Counted from the stretch's first letter, positions 1 through 5,695 are shown. The stretch is DNA of 5,886 bases from an uncultured Archangium sp. (GCA_946479335.1 CAMLFP010000350.1:1-5886), one strand, 5' to 3'. Numbers and translations: made by a program. Notes: generated from the letters alone by a model not told the origin.

Positions 1-177
1 GTCGTCGGCTGCGTCATAGACCTCGTATGCTGCGGCGAGCACATCAGCCTCGGTGACATCGCGGAGGCGGATCGGAGCGTGCAGCGCGAGCCCGAGCCGC
101 TTGCGTCTCCGGTGCGTGGCGCACAGGCCAGCCGCGTTGACCGGGCGCCGACAGCCCTCGATGGAGCACGCGCTCAT
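1..177 (-). CDS. Partial phage-type protein with N-terminal Cys/His cluster (C-terminus beyond window)
   Basis: An open frame of 59 codons runs from an ATG at 177 to the window edge without a stop. The protein begins MSACSIEGCRRPVNAAGLC and continues ATHRRRKR. This gives a C-x4-C-x9-C-x2-H cluster (Cys4, Cys9, Cys19, His22) followed by a basic stretch. From family knowledge, this kind of N-terminal cluster with an Arg-rich tail is common in phage and mobile-element proteins, including some HNH endonucleases, and probably binds zinc. No catalytic domain is visible because the gene is cut. Its ATG overlaps the TGA of the upstream helix-turn-helix gene (ATGA), which suggests one transcript and coupled translation. 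The function is unknown; that it is a real coding gene rests on the cluster, the open frame and the stop/start overlap. Confidence 0.62.
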   Translation of the reverse strand, partial: MSACSIEGCRRPVNAAGLCATHRRRKRLGLALHAPIRLRDVTEADVLAAAYEVYDAADD

Positions 178-377
178 GACCGTCGCCCGCTGATGAAGGC
201 GTCGAGGTCGTCACGGCGCACGCGGATCGAGTTCAACACGCGGAAGCTCGGGAGCTCGCCGGCGTCGACCATCGCGTACACGGTCGCGGTCGAGACCTGC
301 AGCACGTGCGCGACATCACGAACGGTGAGCACGCCGCCGTGCACCAGGGCGAGGCGCGCTGCTTCCCGTGGCCCCAA
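174..377 (-). CDS. Small excisionase-like helix-turn-helix DNA-binding protein
   Basis: The C-terminal 50 or so residues form a MerR/excisionase-type winged helix-turn-helix of the HTH_17 kind. The segment LTVRDVAHVLQVSTATVY gives the two helices, ELPSFRVLNSIRVRRDDL gives the wing and DNA-contact strand, and it ends in DAFISGRRS. Such proteins act as recombination directionality factors or as small repressors on mobile elements. The start is uncertain. The frame is open upstream to 557, but that stretch is the tRNA-Arg gene and its hairpin and cannot be coding. The TTG at 377 (67 residues) is the first plausible start after the hairpin. A GTG at 344 (56 residues) would begin just before the domain. 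Neither has a good ribosome binding site. The gene lies just downstream of the tRNA and overlaps the next gene by ATGA, a layout typical of an integrated element's end. Confidence 0.7.
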   Translation of the reverse strand: MGPREAARLALVHGGVLTVRDVAHVLQVSTATVYAMVDAGELPSFRVLNSIRVRRDDLDAFISGRRS

Positions 378-389
378 TGAGGCCCCACG
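367..389. promoter_or_regulatory. Direct/inverted repeat at the start of the helix-turn-helix gene, possible operator
   Basis: The heptamer GGCCCCA occurs at 370-376 and again at 381-387, on the same strand and exactly 11 bases apart, about one helical turn. The pair is enclosed by the inverted ends CGTGG (367-371) and CCACG (385-389). Excisionase-like proteins often bind closely spaced direct repeats, so this could be an autoregulatory site. It overlaps the TTG start candidate at 377 and lies upstream of the GTG candidate at 344. The repeat is seen; the function is inferred, and short GC-rich repeats can arise by chance here. Confidence 0.25.
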
Positions 390-404
390 CTGCGAAGCAG
401 AAAG

Positions 405-454
405 AGAAGGCGCCCGACTCGCTGAAATTTCTTCAGCAGAATCAGGCGCCTTCT
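405..454 (-). terminator. Long hairpin just after tRNA-Arg, probable intrinsic terminator
   Basis: On the minus strand the outer arms AGAAGGCGCC and GGCGCCTTCT are perfect 10-base complements. Pairing then continues through TGATTC/GAGTCG (with two G-T pairs), one bulged T, and GCTGAA/TTCAGC, closing on a five-base GAAAT loop. That is about 22 base pairs with a single bulge. The hairpin begins two bases after the tRNA discriminator base and is followed by the pyrimidine-rich CTTTCTGCTTC. The U-tract is interrupted, so it is a moderate terminator by sequence, but the position right after the tRNA supports the role. It could also help process the tRNA 3' end. Confidence 0.7.
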
Positions 455-456
455 TG

Positions 457-530
457 CGATCCCGGCGCGATTCGAACGCGCGACCCCTGGCTTCGGAGGC
501 CAGTACTCTATCCAGCTGAGCTACGGGACC
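457..530 (-). tRNA. tRNA-Arg (anticodon CCG)
   Basis: The minus strand folds into a complete 74-base cloverleaf. The acceptor arms GGTCCCG and CGGGATC pair with one G-T; the D stem is GCTC/GAGT around the loop AGCTGGATA. The anticodon stem CTGGC/GCCAG holds the loop CTCCGAA, so the anticodon is CCG and the tRNA reads the arginine codon CGG. The variable loop is GGGTC, and the T arm is GCGCG/CGCGC with loop TTCGAAT. The discriminator base is G. The 3' CCA is not encoded (the next bases are CAA), so it must be added by nucleotidyltransferase. A short excisionase-like gene lies immediately downstream, so the 3' part of this gene is a likely attachment site for an integrated element. Confidence 0.95.
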
Positions 531-552
531 AGCTGCTGCGCGGCGCCGTATA

Positions 553-582
553 CACATACTTCGCGCGTAAGTCCTGACTCAA
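553..582 (-). promoter_or_regulatory. Predicted promoter of tRNA-Arg
   Basis: On the minus strand TTGAGT (577-582) resembles a -35 box and TATGTG (553-558) a -10 box, with an 18-base spacer. Transcription would begin near 546, giving a leader of about 15 bases before the mature tRNA at 530. The stretch after the -10 box is very G+C-rich (GGCGCCGCGC), like the discriminator of stringently controlled stable-RNA promoters. This is pattern matching to the housekeeping sigma factor consensus. Confidence 0.5.
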
Positions 583-599
583 AACCTCAAGAATTTTGA
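579..599. repeat. A/T-rich inverted repeat upstream of the kinase gene
   Basis: TCAAAA (579-584) and TTTTGA (594-599) form a perfect 6-base dyad with a 9-base centre. It lies between the divergent tRNA and kinase genes and overlaps the predicted tRNA -35 box. It is a conspicuous A/T island in GC-rich DNA and may be a promoter element or a regulator site. The dyad is seen; its role is unknown. Confidence 0.3.
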
Positions 600-623
600 A
601 AGCGCGGGTAGAGTCCGCCGGCA

Positions 624-2837
624 ATGACTTCCCCCGAGACACGGCGGTTGGGCCGCTATGAGCTCCTGTTTCTGCTCGGCCAGGGTGGCATGGGCGAGGT
701 GCACCTGGCTCGCCTCACCGGTGTCGCCGGCTTCGAGAAGCTGTGCATCGTGAAGACGGTGCTGCCCAACCTGATGGGCGATCAGAACTTCATCGACCGC
801 TTCCACCATGAAGCGCGCGTGCTGGTGCAGCTGACGCATTCCAACATCGCCCAGGTGCACGACATGGGCGAGGTCGACGGCACGCTGTACATGGCCATCG
901 AGTACGTGCCCGGCGTCGATCTCTCGCGCGTGGAGACGCGCATCGAGCGCCAGAAGGCCGCCATGCCGCTGCCGGTCGCGCTCGCGGTGGGCATGAAGAT
1001 CACCGAGGCGCTCGGCTACGCGCACCGCAAGGTCGGCGCCGACGGGATGCCGCTGGGCATCGTGCACCGCGACGTCTCGCCGCAGAACGTGATGGTCTCG
1101 TACGAGGGCGAGGTGAAGGTCATCGACTTCGGCCTCGCCAAGTCGTCGGCGCGCAGCAAGCACACCCAGGCGAACACCGTGATGGGCAAGCTGGGCTACA
1201 TGTCGCCGGAGCAGGCGATGGCCAAGCCCGTCGACCACCGCTCCGACATCTTCTCGGCGGGCATCGTGGTGTGGGAGATGATCGCCGGCCGCCCGCTCTA
1301 CGCCGGCGGCACGATGGCGGAGATGGTGGCGCAGATGGCCTACGCCGAGGTGCCGTCGCTCAGCTCGGTGCGGCCCGACCTCTCGCCCACGCTCGATCAG
1401 ATCGTCATGCGCTCGCTCGCGCGCGACCCCACCGCGCGCTACCAACGCGCCGACGAGTTCGCGCGCGCGCTCAACGAGTTCGCGGTACGGGAGGGGCTGA
1501 CCATCGGCTCCGAGGACGTGGGCAACTACGTGCGCGCCATCTGCCCGGAGGAGTTCGCCGCCGAGCGGCAGCTCCAGTCGCGCCTCTCGGTGCTGCGCAA
1601 GCGGGGCTCGTCGCCCGACATCGCCGACGAACCCACCGGCCGCATGACCGCGATGGAAGGCACCTTCGTGCGCGATGGCTCGAAGCCGGTGCTGGCCACC
1701 CCGGCGACGCAGAGTCCGTCGGGCGCCTCGATGACCGCGGCGCAGCGTGCGATGTCGGTCTTCACGCCGCCGCCCGCGACCTCCAGCCCGAACCCGTCGT
1801 CGAAGTCGATGCCGCCCGCCCGGCCGCCCTCGGGCGCCGCGCAGCCGATCGCCGAGCTCGCGCCCGAGCCTCCGCTGGCCGCGCCGAAGAAGAGCGCGCT
1901 GCCCTTCGTGATCGCCGGCCTCTTCGTGGTCATCGCGCTCGCCGCAGGCGGCCTGTGGTTCACGCGCGACCAGGACAAGCCCGTCGAGCCGGTCGTCGAC
2001 GCGCCGGCGGTCGCGGTCAACGAGCCGAAGAAGGAGCCGACGCCGGTGCCCGTCGAGGACCCGCCGACCGAGCCGGTCGAGCCCGCGAAGGAGCCGGTGG
2101 TGCTCACGCGGGAGAAGCACGAGAAGGTGTGGCGGCTGCAGCTCAAGGATGAGGGCTACGTCTTCGTGCGCGGTCCAGACGACAAGCTCAGCGAAGGCGA
2201 CCGCCTCGACATCGCCGGCGAGCCCGAAGACGACGGCCGGCGCCCGGTGTACGCGCACGGCGCGGTGCTGGAGCTGAAGGGCTCCCTCGTCTCGGTGCTG
2301 CTCGACGACGACGAGACGGTGCTGCCGAAGTCGCTCTTCGCCGCGCGCGACCTGTCGGGCTCGACGTACACCGCCAGGCCGCCGAAGAAGACGAAGACGC
2401 CGGTCGGGCGCCGAGACCCCGAGCCCACGCCGGTGAAGGACCCGGTGACGACCGCCGAGCCGGTGAAGACTCCAGAACCGGTGAAGACGGCGGAGCCGGT
2501 GAAGACGCCGGAACCCGTGAAGACCGCGGCGCCGGTGAAGGCCGCGCCCAGGCAGCTCTACGGCACGGTGAAGATCACCGCGGTCGATCGGCGGACCAAA
2601 TCACGCATGGTGGTGATGACCAGCCAGAACCCCTTCCCGCTGACGAACTGCGAGCTCCGGTTGCCGATGAACATCGCCTCGCGGGTCAACGACATCGCGC
2701 CGAGCGGGCAGGGCACGCTCTCGTTCGCGTACTTCCGGCCCGACGCGCGGGCGCCGTTCGATCAGTTCAAGAACGACTGGGCCGCGATGTACTGCGCCGA
2801 AGGCAGCGGCTTCTGGAAGACCTCGTACGAGAAGTGA
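624..2837 (+). CDS. Transmembrane serine/threonine protein kinase (myxobacterial type)
   Basis: This 737-residue protein should phosphorylate Ser/Thr on target proteins from the inner membrane. The N-terminal Hanks-type kinase domain (about 12-286) is complete: glycine loop GQGGMGEV (19-26), Lys44, Glu63, HRD with catalytic Asp150, Asn155, DFG (168-170), SPE (194-196), Asp208 and Arg272, so it should be active. A Ser/Thr/Pro-rich linker (about 330-420) leads to one transmembrane helix (about 426-446) preceded by KK, so the kinase is cytoplasmic and residues 447-737 are outside. The outer part has an acidic Pro-rich spacer, a small domain (about 495-565, including EGDRLDIAGE), five hexapeptide repeats of EPVKT type (611-640) and a C-terminal domain (about 645-737) with Cys676 and Cys724 that could form a disulfide. 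I do not recognise either outer domain. The ATG at 624 has no clear Shine-Dalgarno sequence; TAGAGT at 609-614 could be a -10 box of a nearly leaderless transcript. The substrate is unknown. Confidence 0.95.
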   Translation: MTSPETRRLGRYELLFLLGQGGMGEVHLARLTGVAGFEKLCIVKTVLPNLMGDQNFIDRFHHEARVLVQLTHSNIAQVHDMGEVDGTLYMAIEYVPGVDLSRVETRIERQKAAMPLPVALAVGMKITEALGYAHRKVGADGMPLGIVHRDVSPQNVMVSYEGEVKVIDFGLAKSSARSKHTQANTVMGKLGYMSPEQAMAKPVDHRSDIFSAGIVVWEMIAGRPLYAGGTMAEMVAQMAYAEVPSLSSVRPDLSPTLDQIVMRSLARDPTARYQRADEFARALNEFAVREGLTIGSEDVGNYVRAICPEEFAAERQLQSRLSVLRKRGSSPDIADEPTGRMTAMEGTFVRDGSKPVLATPATQSPSGASMTAAQRAMSVFTPPPATSSPNPSSKSMPPARPPSGAAQPIAELAPEPPLAAPKKSALPFVIAGLFVVIALAAGGLWFTRDQDKPVEPVVDAPAVAVNEPKKEPTPVPVEDPPTEPVEPAKEPVVLTREKHEKVWRLQLKDEGYVFVRGPDDKLSEGDRLDIAGEPEDDGRRPVYAHGAVLELKGSLVSVLLDDDETVLPKSLFAARDLSGSTYTARPPKKTKTPVGRRDPEPTPVKDPVTTAEPVKTPEPVKTAEPVKTPEPVKTAAPVKAAPRQLYGTVKITAVDRRTKSRMVVMTSQNPFPLTNCELRLPMNIASRVNDIAPSGQGTLSFAYFRPDARAPFDQFKNDWAAMYCAEGSGFWKTSYEK
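2454..2543 (+). repeat. Five tandem 18-base repeats coding for (A/P)-E-P-V-K-T hexapeptides
   Basis: Five 18-base units in the kinase gene encode AEPVKT, PEPVKT, AEPVKT, PEPVKT and AAPVKA, with a related PVKDPV just upstream. The first residue alternates Ala/Pro, pointing to a 36-base higher-order unit. The repeats form an extended, Lys/Glu-alternating spacer on the outer side of the membrane, perhaps spanning periplasm or cell wall. The copy number could vary between strains by slippage or recombination. Confidence 0.85.
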
Positions 2838-2838
2838 A

Positions 2839-4392
2839 TCACTGCTGGGCGACGTCCCACTTCACGCGCTTCCACGAGGCGCGGAAGTGCGCTTCGTCTG
2901 AGGGCGCGACCTTCCCGTCTTTCTCGCTGCCGTCGAGGAAGAGCACGAAGTCGAGCTGCTGACCGGGCGTGCCGGCTTCCTGATCGAAGCGCTTGACGAT
3001 CTCGTTCGCGGGGAGCGTGCGGCGCCCGGCCACGTCGACCAGCGGGAGGTTTATGCCCTTGAAGTCGGCGGCGGGCTGGTACGACTTGAAGACCAGCTCG
3101 GTGCAGACCAGCGACGCGTCGCTGAAGAAGTCGAAATTGAAGTCGTACGGGCGGCCCTGGTACTTGAACGCGCGCTCGATGGCGCGGGCCTTGTCGGCCG
3201 GTGACAGGCGCGGGCGCATCGCGGCGAGGTAGTCGACGCCGAACGCGTGCTCGACGCCGGTGAAGCTGACGCCCTCGCTGATCGACTCGATCACGCGGAT
3301 CGGCGCGTGCCCCTGGAAGTCAGCGCCGGTGGCGTACGTCTTCCACTTCTCCGGGTAGCGCTTCGCGAGCAGCTCCGAGAACGTCTTCACCTTCTCGGGT
3401 TGCGTCTGCACCCACGCGCTGACCGCGGCGTCGGCGTCGAACGCGCGCTGGAGATCAGACGCGGCGCCCACGTACAGCAGCGCGTGCGGCCAGAAGCCCG
3501 GCAGGCCGATGTTGGAGAGGAACCAGTTCTGCCGCGCCACGAGGATGTCGCCCGGCAGCAGCTTCGGGATCACCTGGGCCGCGATGTCATCGGTGGTGAC
3601 CAGCGGGCGGCCGACGCGCGCCACGCGGGTGTCGCCCATCCACTCCGCGAAGGTCTTCTGCGCCGGGAAGATGGCGTGCATCGAGGTGTCGACGGCGAGG
3701 TCCTTGCTGTTGCCGGCGTAGAGCCGTCCCCCCTGCAGCACGATCTCGTCGCGTGCGGTCTTCCCGTCGGCCTTCATCTCCGCGAACGCCCATTTCACCG
3801 CCGGCTCTTCGAGCGCCTTCTGCCGCTTGAGGAGGGGCTTCGCGAGCGGCGCGTAGCTGTCGCCGGTGAATAGCTGCGTGGAGGTCGCCACGTGGATCGC
3901 CTTGAGCTTGAAGCGGGCGAAGGCGCCCTTCGGCACGCCGTACTCGTCGTTGGGCTCGTCGAAGAGCGTCTCGAGCTGTTTGTTGTTGAGCGTCAGCTCC
4001 GCGAACTGGAGGCCGTAGGCGAGCAGCGAGGTGAGCGCGGTGTGCGTCAGCAGAAACCCCCACGCGTGGCGCGGGTCGGTGGGCGCGAGCTTCACGAAGC
4101 TCCAGTACTTCTGGCGCAGCGCCTCGGTGGAGCTGAAGTACGCGAAGAGCGCGCCCCACGTGGAGAGCAGCGTCTGCTTCTGCTCCGCGGAGTAGACCGC
4201 GTCGTGCGGCGCGAAGAGGTCTTTGTTGGCGCGCACCTGCGCCATCACGCCGTTCATGCCGCCGACGAACTGCTTGAGCGTGTCGAGGTCGTGGCGCGCG
4301 GTCTCGATGAACGCCGGCTTGTCGAGCTCGTAGACCGACTTCGTGTCTGCGGTGGGGGAGGCGGCGAGCACTGCCAGCGAGAGCAGGATCAT
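2839..4392 (-). CDS. YiiX/YebB-like permuted NlpC/P60 cysteine hydrolase, probably exported
   Basis: The 517-residue protein carries a circularly permuted papain-like (NlpC/P60, YiiX-like) domain in its C-terminal half. The first conserved block, LPGDILV (279-285), is followed by WPHALLYVG with probable catalytic His303. The second block has GRPYDF (413-418) and SLVCTELVF with the likely nucleophile Cys430; Glu369 and Glu373 may contribute. Relatives are thought to cleave amide or thioester bonds in cell-wall peptides or lipids, but the substrate here is unknown. Residues 20-270 form a mostly helical extension I do not recognise. The N-terminus MILLSLAVLAASPTA is hydrophobic and resembles a signal peptide, but it has no Lys/Arg and no lipobox Cys, so export is likely rather than certain. 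The ATG at 4392 is the only reasonable start. It has no Shine-Dalgarno sequence, and TACACT lies 9 bases upstream. The stop is one base from the kinase stop on the other strand. Confidence 0.88.
   Translation of the reverse strand: MILLSLAVLAASPTADTKSVYELDKPAFIETARHDLDTLKQFVGGMNGVMAQVRANKDLFAPHDAVYSAEQKQTLLSTWGALFAYFSSTEALRQKYWSFVKLAPTDPRHAWGFLLTHTALTSLLAYGLQFAELTLNNKQLETLFDEPNDEYGVPKGAFARFKLKAIHVATSTQLFTGDSYAPLAKPLLKRQKALEEPAVKWAFAEMKADGKTARDEIVLQGGRLYAGNSKDLAVDTSMHAIFPAQKTFAEWMGDTRVARVGRPLVTTDDIAAQVIPKLLPGDILVARQNWFLSNIGLPGFWPHALLYVGAASDLQRAFDADAAVSAWVQTQPEKVKTFSELLAKRYPEKWKTYATGADFQGHAPIRVIESISEGVSFTGVEHAFGVDYLAAMRPRLSPADKARAIERAFKYQGRPYDFNFDFFSDASLVCTELVFKSYQPAADFKGINLPLVDVAGRRTLPANEIVKRFDQEAGTPGQQLDFVLFLDGSEKDGKVAPSDEAHFRASWKRVKWDVAQQ
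2858..2889. other. GC-rich hairpin just past the kinase stop, possible convergent-end structure
   Basis: CACTTC-A-CGCG (2858-2868) is complementary to CGCG-GAAGTG (2880-2889) with one bulged A and an 11-base loop. It lies 21 bases beyond the kinase stop, inside the 3' coding end of the hydrolase gene. There is no T-tract, so it is not a typical intrinsic terminator, but it could stabilise the kinase mRNA 3' end or assist termination. Two small palindromes also sit at the junction: CTCGTACGAG (2822-2831) and AGTGAATCACT (2833-2843), the latter spanning both stop codons. Confidence 0.3.
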
Positions 4393-4427
4393 GGGCGCGA
4401 AAGTGTAGCCGTGGTTACCTCGCGGGC
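4393..4427. promoter_or_regulatory. 35-base divergent intergenic region with imperfect dyad
   Basis: This short gap must hold the promoters for both the hydrolase (minus) and the CoA-binding gene (plus), unless they extend into coding sequence. It contains the near-palindrome GTAGCC-GT-GGTTAC (4405-4418, one G-T mismatch pair). On the minus strand TACACT (4402-4407) fits the TAnnnT form of a -10 box, 9 bases before the ATG. I see no convincing -35 box for either direction. A regulator bound at the dyad could control both genes; this is inference. Confidence 0.35.
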
Positions 4428-4859
4428 GTGGCGAGATTGATCGAAGACGAGGCAGGCATCGCGGAGCTGGTGCGCGGCATGAAGCGCGTCGCGGTGCTGG
4501 GCATCAAGACCGAGGCGCAGCGCGGGCAGCCGGCGTTCGGCGTGCCGGAGTACCTCCACGGCGAGGGCATCGAGATCGTGCCGGTGCCGGTCTACTACCC
4601 GGACGTCACCGAGATTCTTGGCGAGAAGGTCTTCCGCTCGATCTCGGCGATCCCCGGTGAGCTCGACGTGGTCGACGTCTTCCGCCGCCCGCAAGACATC
4701 GATCAGCACGTCGATGATCTGATCGCGAAGAAGCCGAAGGCCGTCTGGTTTCAGTTGGGCATCCGCAACGACGCGGCGGCGAAGCGGCTGGTCGACGCGG
4801 GCATCGACGTGGTGCAGGACCGCTGCCTGCTCGTCGATCACCGGCGCTACGCGGGCTGA
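4428..4859 (+). CDS. CoA-binding domain protein, YccU-like
   Basis: The 143-residue protein is a single Rossmann-type CoA_binding_2 domain, the usual full length for the YccU-like family. Recognisable blocks in order are RVAVLGI (20-26, first strand and nucleotide loop), IVPVPVYYP (50-58), VDVFRR (82-87), AVWFQLGI (105-112) and VVQDRC (128-133). The last three match the family's signature closely. Relatives bind CoA or a similar nucleotide, as in the CoA-binding part of succinyl-CoA synthetases, but their role in the cell is poorly known and no catalytic residues are evident. The start is a GTG; it gives the short N-terminal helix expected for the family, while the next Met (18) would trim it. 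There is no clear Shine-Dalgarno sequence. The 3' end overlaps the convergent patatin gene by 13 bases. Confidence 0.9.
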   Translation: MARLIEDEAGIAELVRGMKRVAVLGIKTEAQRGQPAFGVPEYLHGEGIEIVPVPVYYPDVTEILGEKVFRSISAIPGELDVVDVFRRPQDIDQHVDDLIAKKPKAVWFQLGIRNDAAAKRLVDAGIDVVQDRCLLVDHRRYAG

Positions 4860-4878
4860 CGCAGCGCCTGCAGCGCCG
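4842..4878. other. Inverted repeat across the overlapping convergent stops
   Basis: CGGCGCT (4842-4848) and AGCGCCG (4872-4878) are perfect complements flanking the 13-base overlap of the two genes. CAGCGCC is also repeated at 4862-4868 and 4871-4877, so the left arm can pair with either copy, giving two alternative hairpins (loops of 14 or 23 bases). There is no T-tract. It may act at the 3' ends of both transcripts; this is inferred from position only. Confidence 0.3.
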
Positions 4879-5695
4879 ACACGCGGCCCGCTTCGACGGC
4901 GTCGCTGCCGCGGTGCAGCTGGTTCGGTGAGACCGGCGGGAGGTCGGAGGTCACCACGTGCACCTCCACGCCGCGCGCTTTGAGCACCTCGAGCTGCAGG
5001 CGGAAGTGATCTTTGCGGATCGCCGCCATGCCGCTGGCGAGCCCGCTGGCGTAGGCGAAGGCGCCGCGCGGCTCCGTCACGCCATCGCGGCTCGGCAGAT
5101 AGTGCACCACCAGCGCGTCGAGCTTGTCGCCGGCGAAGTCGTGCAGCGCGAGCGCCGGGGCCTTGTCGACGATGCCGCCGTCCCAGTGCAGCTCGCCTTC
5201 GCGCCGCACCGCCTGGAACAGCCCCGGGTACGCGCACGTCGCGTGGATCGCGGTGGCGATCTCTCCCGAGGTGATGAGGTGCGGTGACTGCGTGGTGAGG
5301 TTGGTGGTGGGGATCAGCAGCGGCACCTTCAGTTCTTCGAAGGTCTGCACCGGCAAGAACTCGCGCAGCAGCGACACGAAGCGCGCGCCCTTCAGCAGCC
5401 CGCTGGGCCGGTGCCCCTTCTTCAACGCGTCGACCGCGATGCCGAGGTAGTCGGGGTCCCAGAAGTGCTCCTTCTTTCGCGCGACGAGCAGCTCCGCGAC
5501 CTGCGCCGGCGCGAGGCCCGCGGCGCACAGCCCGGCGATCATCCCCCCGGCTGACGTGCCCGCCCATGCCGCGGGCGTGAGGCCGCTCTGCAGGAGCCCG
5601 TCGACGAAGCCGGCGTGCCCGAAGAAGCCGAAGAAGCCGGCGCTCAACACCACGCCGACGCGCTTGCCTTGAAGCCGCTGCGCCAACGTCGTCAT
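4847..5695 (-). CDS. Patatin-like acyl hydrolase / phospholipase
   Basis: With the ATG at 5695 the protein has 282 residues, a normal size for a bacterial patatin domain. It has the nucleophile elbow GTSAG (46-50, Ser48) and the partner Asp172 in WDGGIVDKAP, the Ser-Asp dyad used by patatins to cleave acyl esters of lipids. The helix after the elbow (GMIAGLCAAGL) and the central TTNLTT and CAYPGLF segments also fit. The oxyanion loop is odd: instead of the usual GGGxRG, the sequence is SAGFFGFFGHAG (18-29), with Phe in place of the usual Arg. There is no signal peptide, so it is likely cytoplasmic or membrane-associated. The frame extends to an ATG at 5734, but that overlaps the upstream membrane gene, whose TGA overlaps the 5695 ATG (ATGA), so 5695 is preferred. 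The two genes are probably one operon with coupled translation. The substrate is unknown. Confidence 0.9.
   Translation of the reverse strand: MTTLAQRLQGKRVGVVLSAGFFGFFGHAGFVDGLLQSGLTPAAWAGTSAGGMIAGLCAAGLAPAQVAELLVARKKEHFWDPDYLGIAVDALKKGHRPSGLLKGARFVSLLREFLPVQTFEELKVPLLIPTTNLTTQSPHLITSGEIATAIHATCAYPGLFQAVRREGELHWDGGIVDKAPALALHDFAGDKLDALVVHYLPSRDGVTEPRGAFAYASGLASGMAAIRKDHFRLQLEVLKARGVEVHVVTSDLPPVSPNQLHRGSDAVEAGRVSALQALRQPA

Noticed and set aside
378..557. N-terminal extension of the helix-turn-helix gene up to an ATG at 557
   Set aside because: The extension translates straight through the hairpin and the tRNA-Arg gene, giving the familiar false peptide of a tRNA ([21 protein letters not shown]). 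The coding start must lie downstream of the hairpin.
368..577. Plus-strand open frame across the tRNA region
   Set aside because: It is the antisense reading of the tRNA-Arg gene ([21 protein letters not shown] is the typical artefact).
596..614. TTGAAA (596-601) with TAGAGT (609-614) as a kinase promoter
   Set aside because: The two boxes are only 7 bases apart, too close for a -35/-10 pair; only the -10-like element is kept as a weak possibility.
579..2258. Long minus-strand open frame (559 codons) opposite the kinase
   Set aside because: It is Arg/His/Leu-rich low-complexity sequence typical of the shadow of a GC-rich gene; the kinase motifs on the plus strand are unambiguous.
2454..2543. 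CRISPR-like or regulatory tandem repeat
   Set aside because: The repeats are contiguous 18-base, in-frame units inside the kinase gene with no spacers; they are explained as a protein repeat.
4389..5567. Long minus-strand open frame spanning the CoA-binding and patatin genes
   Set aside because: Its composition is Arg/Ala-rich shadow and it runs across two genes with clear family motifs in other frames.
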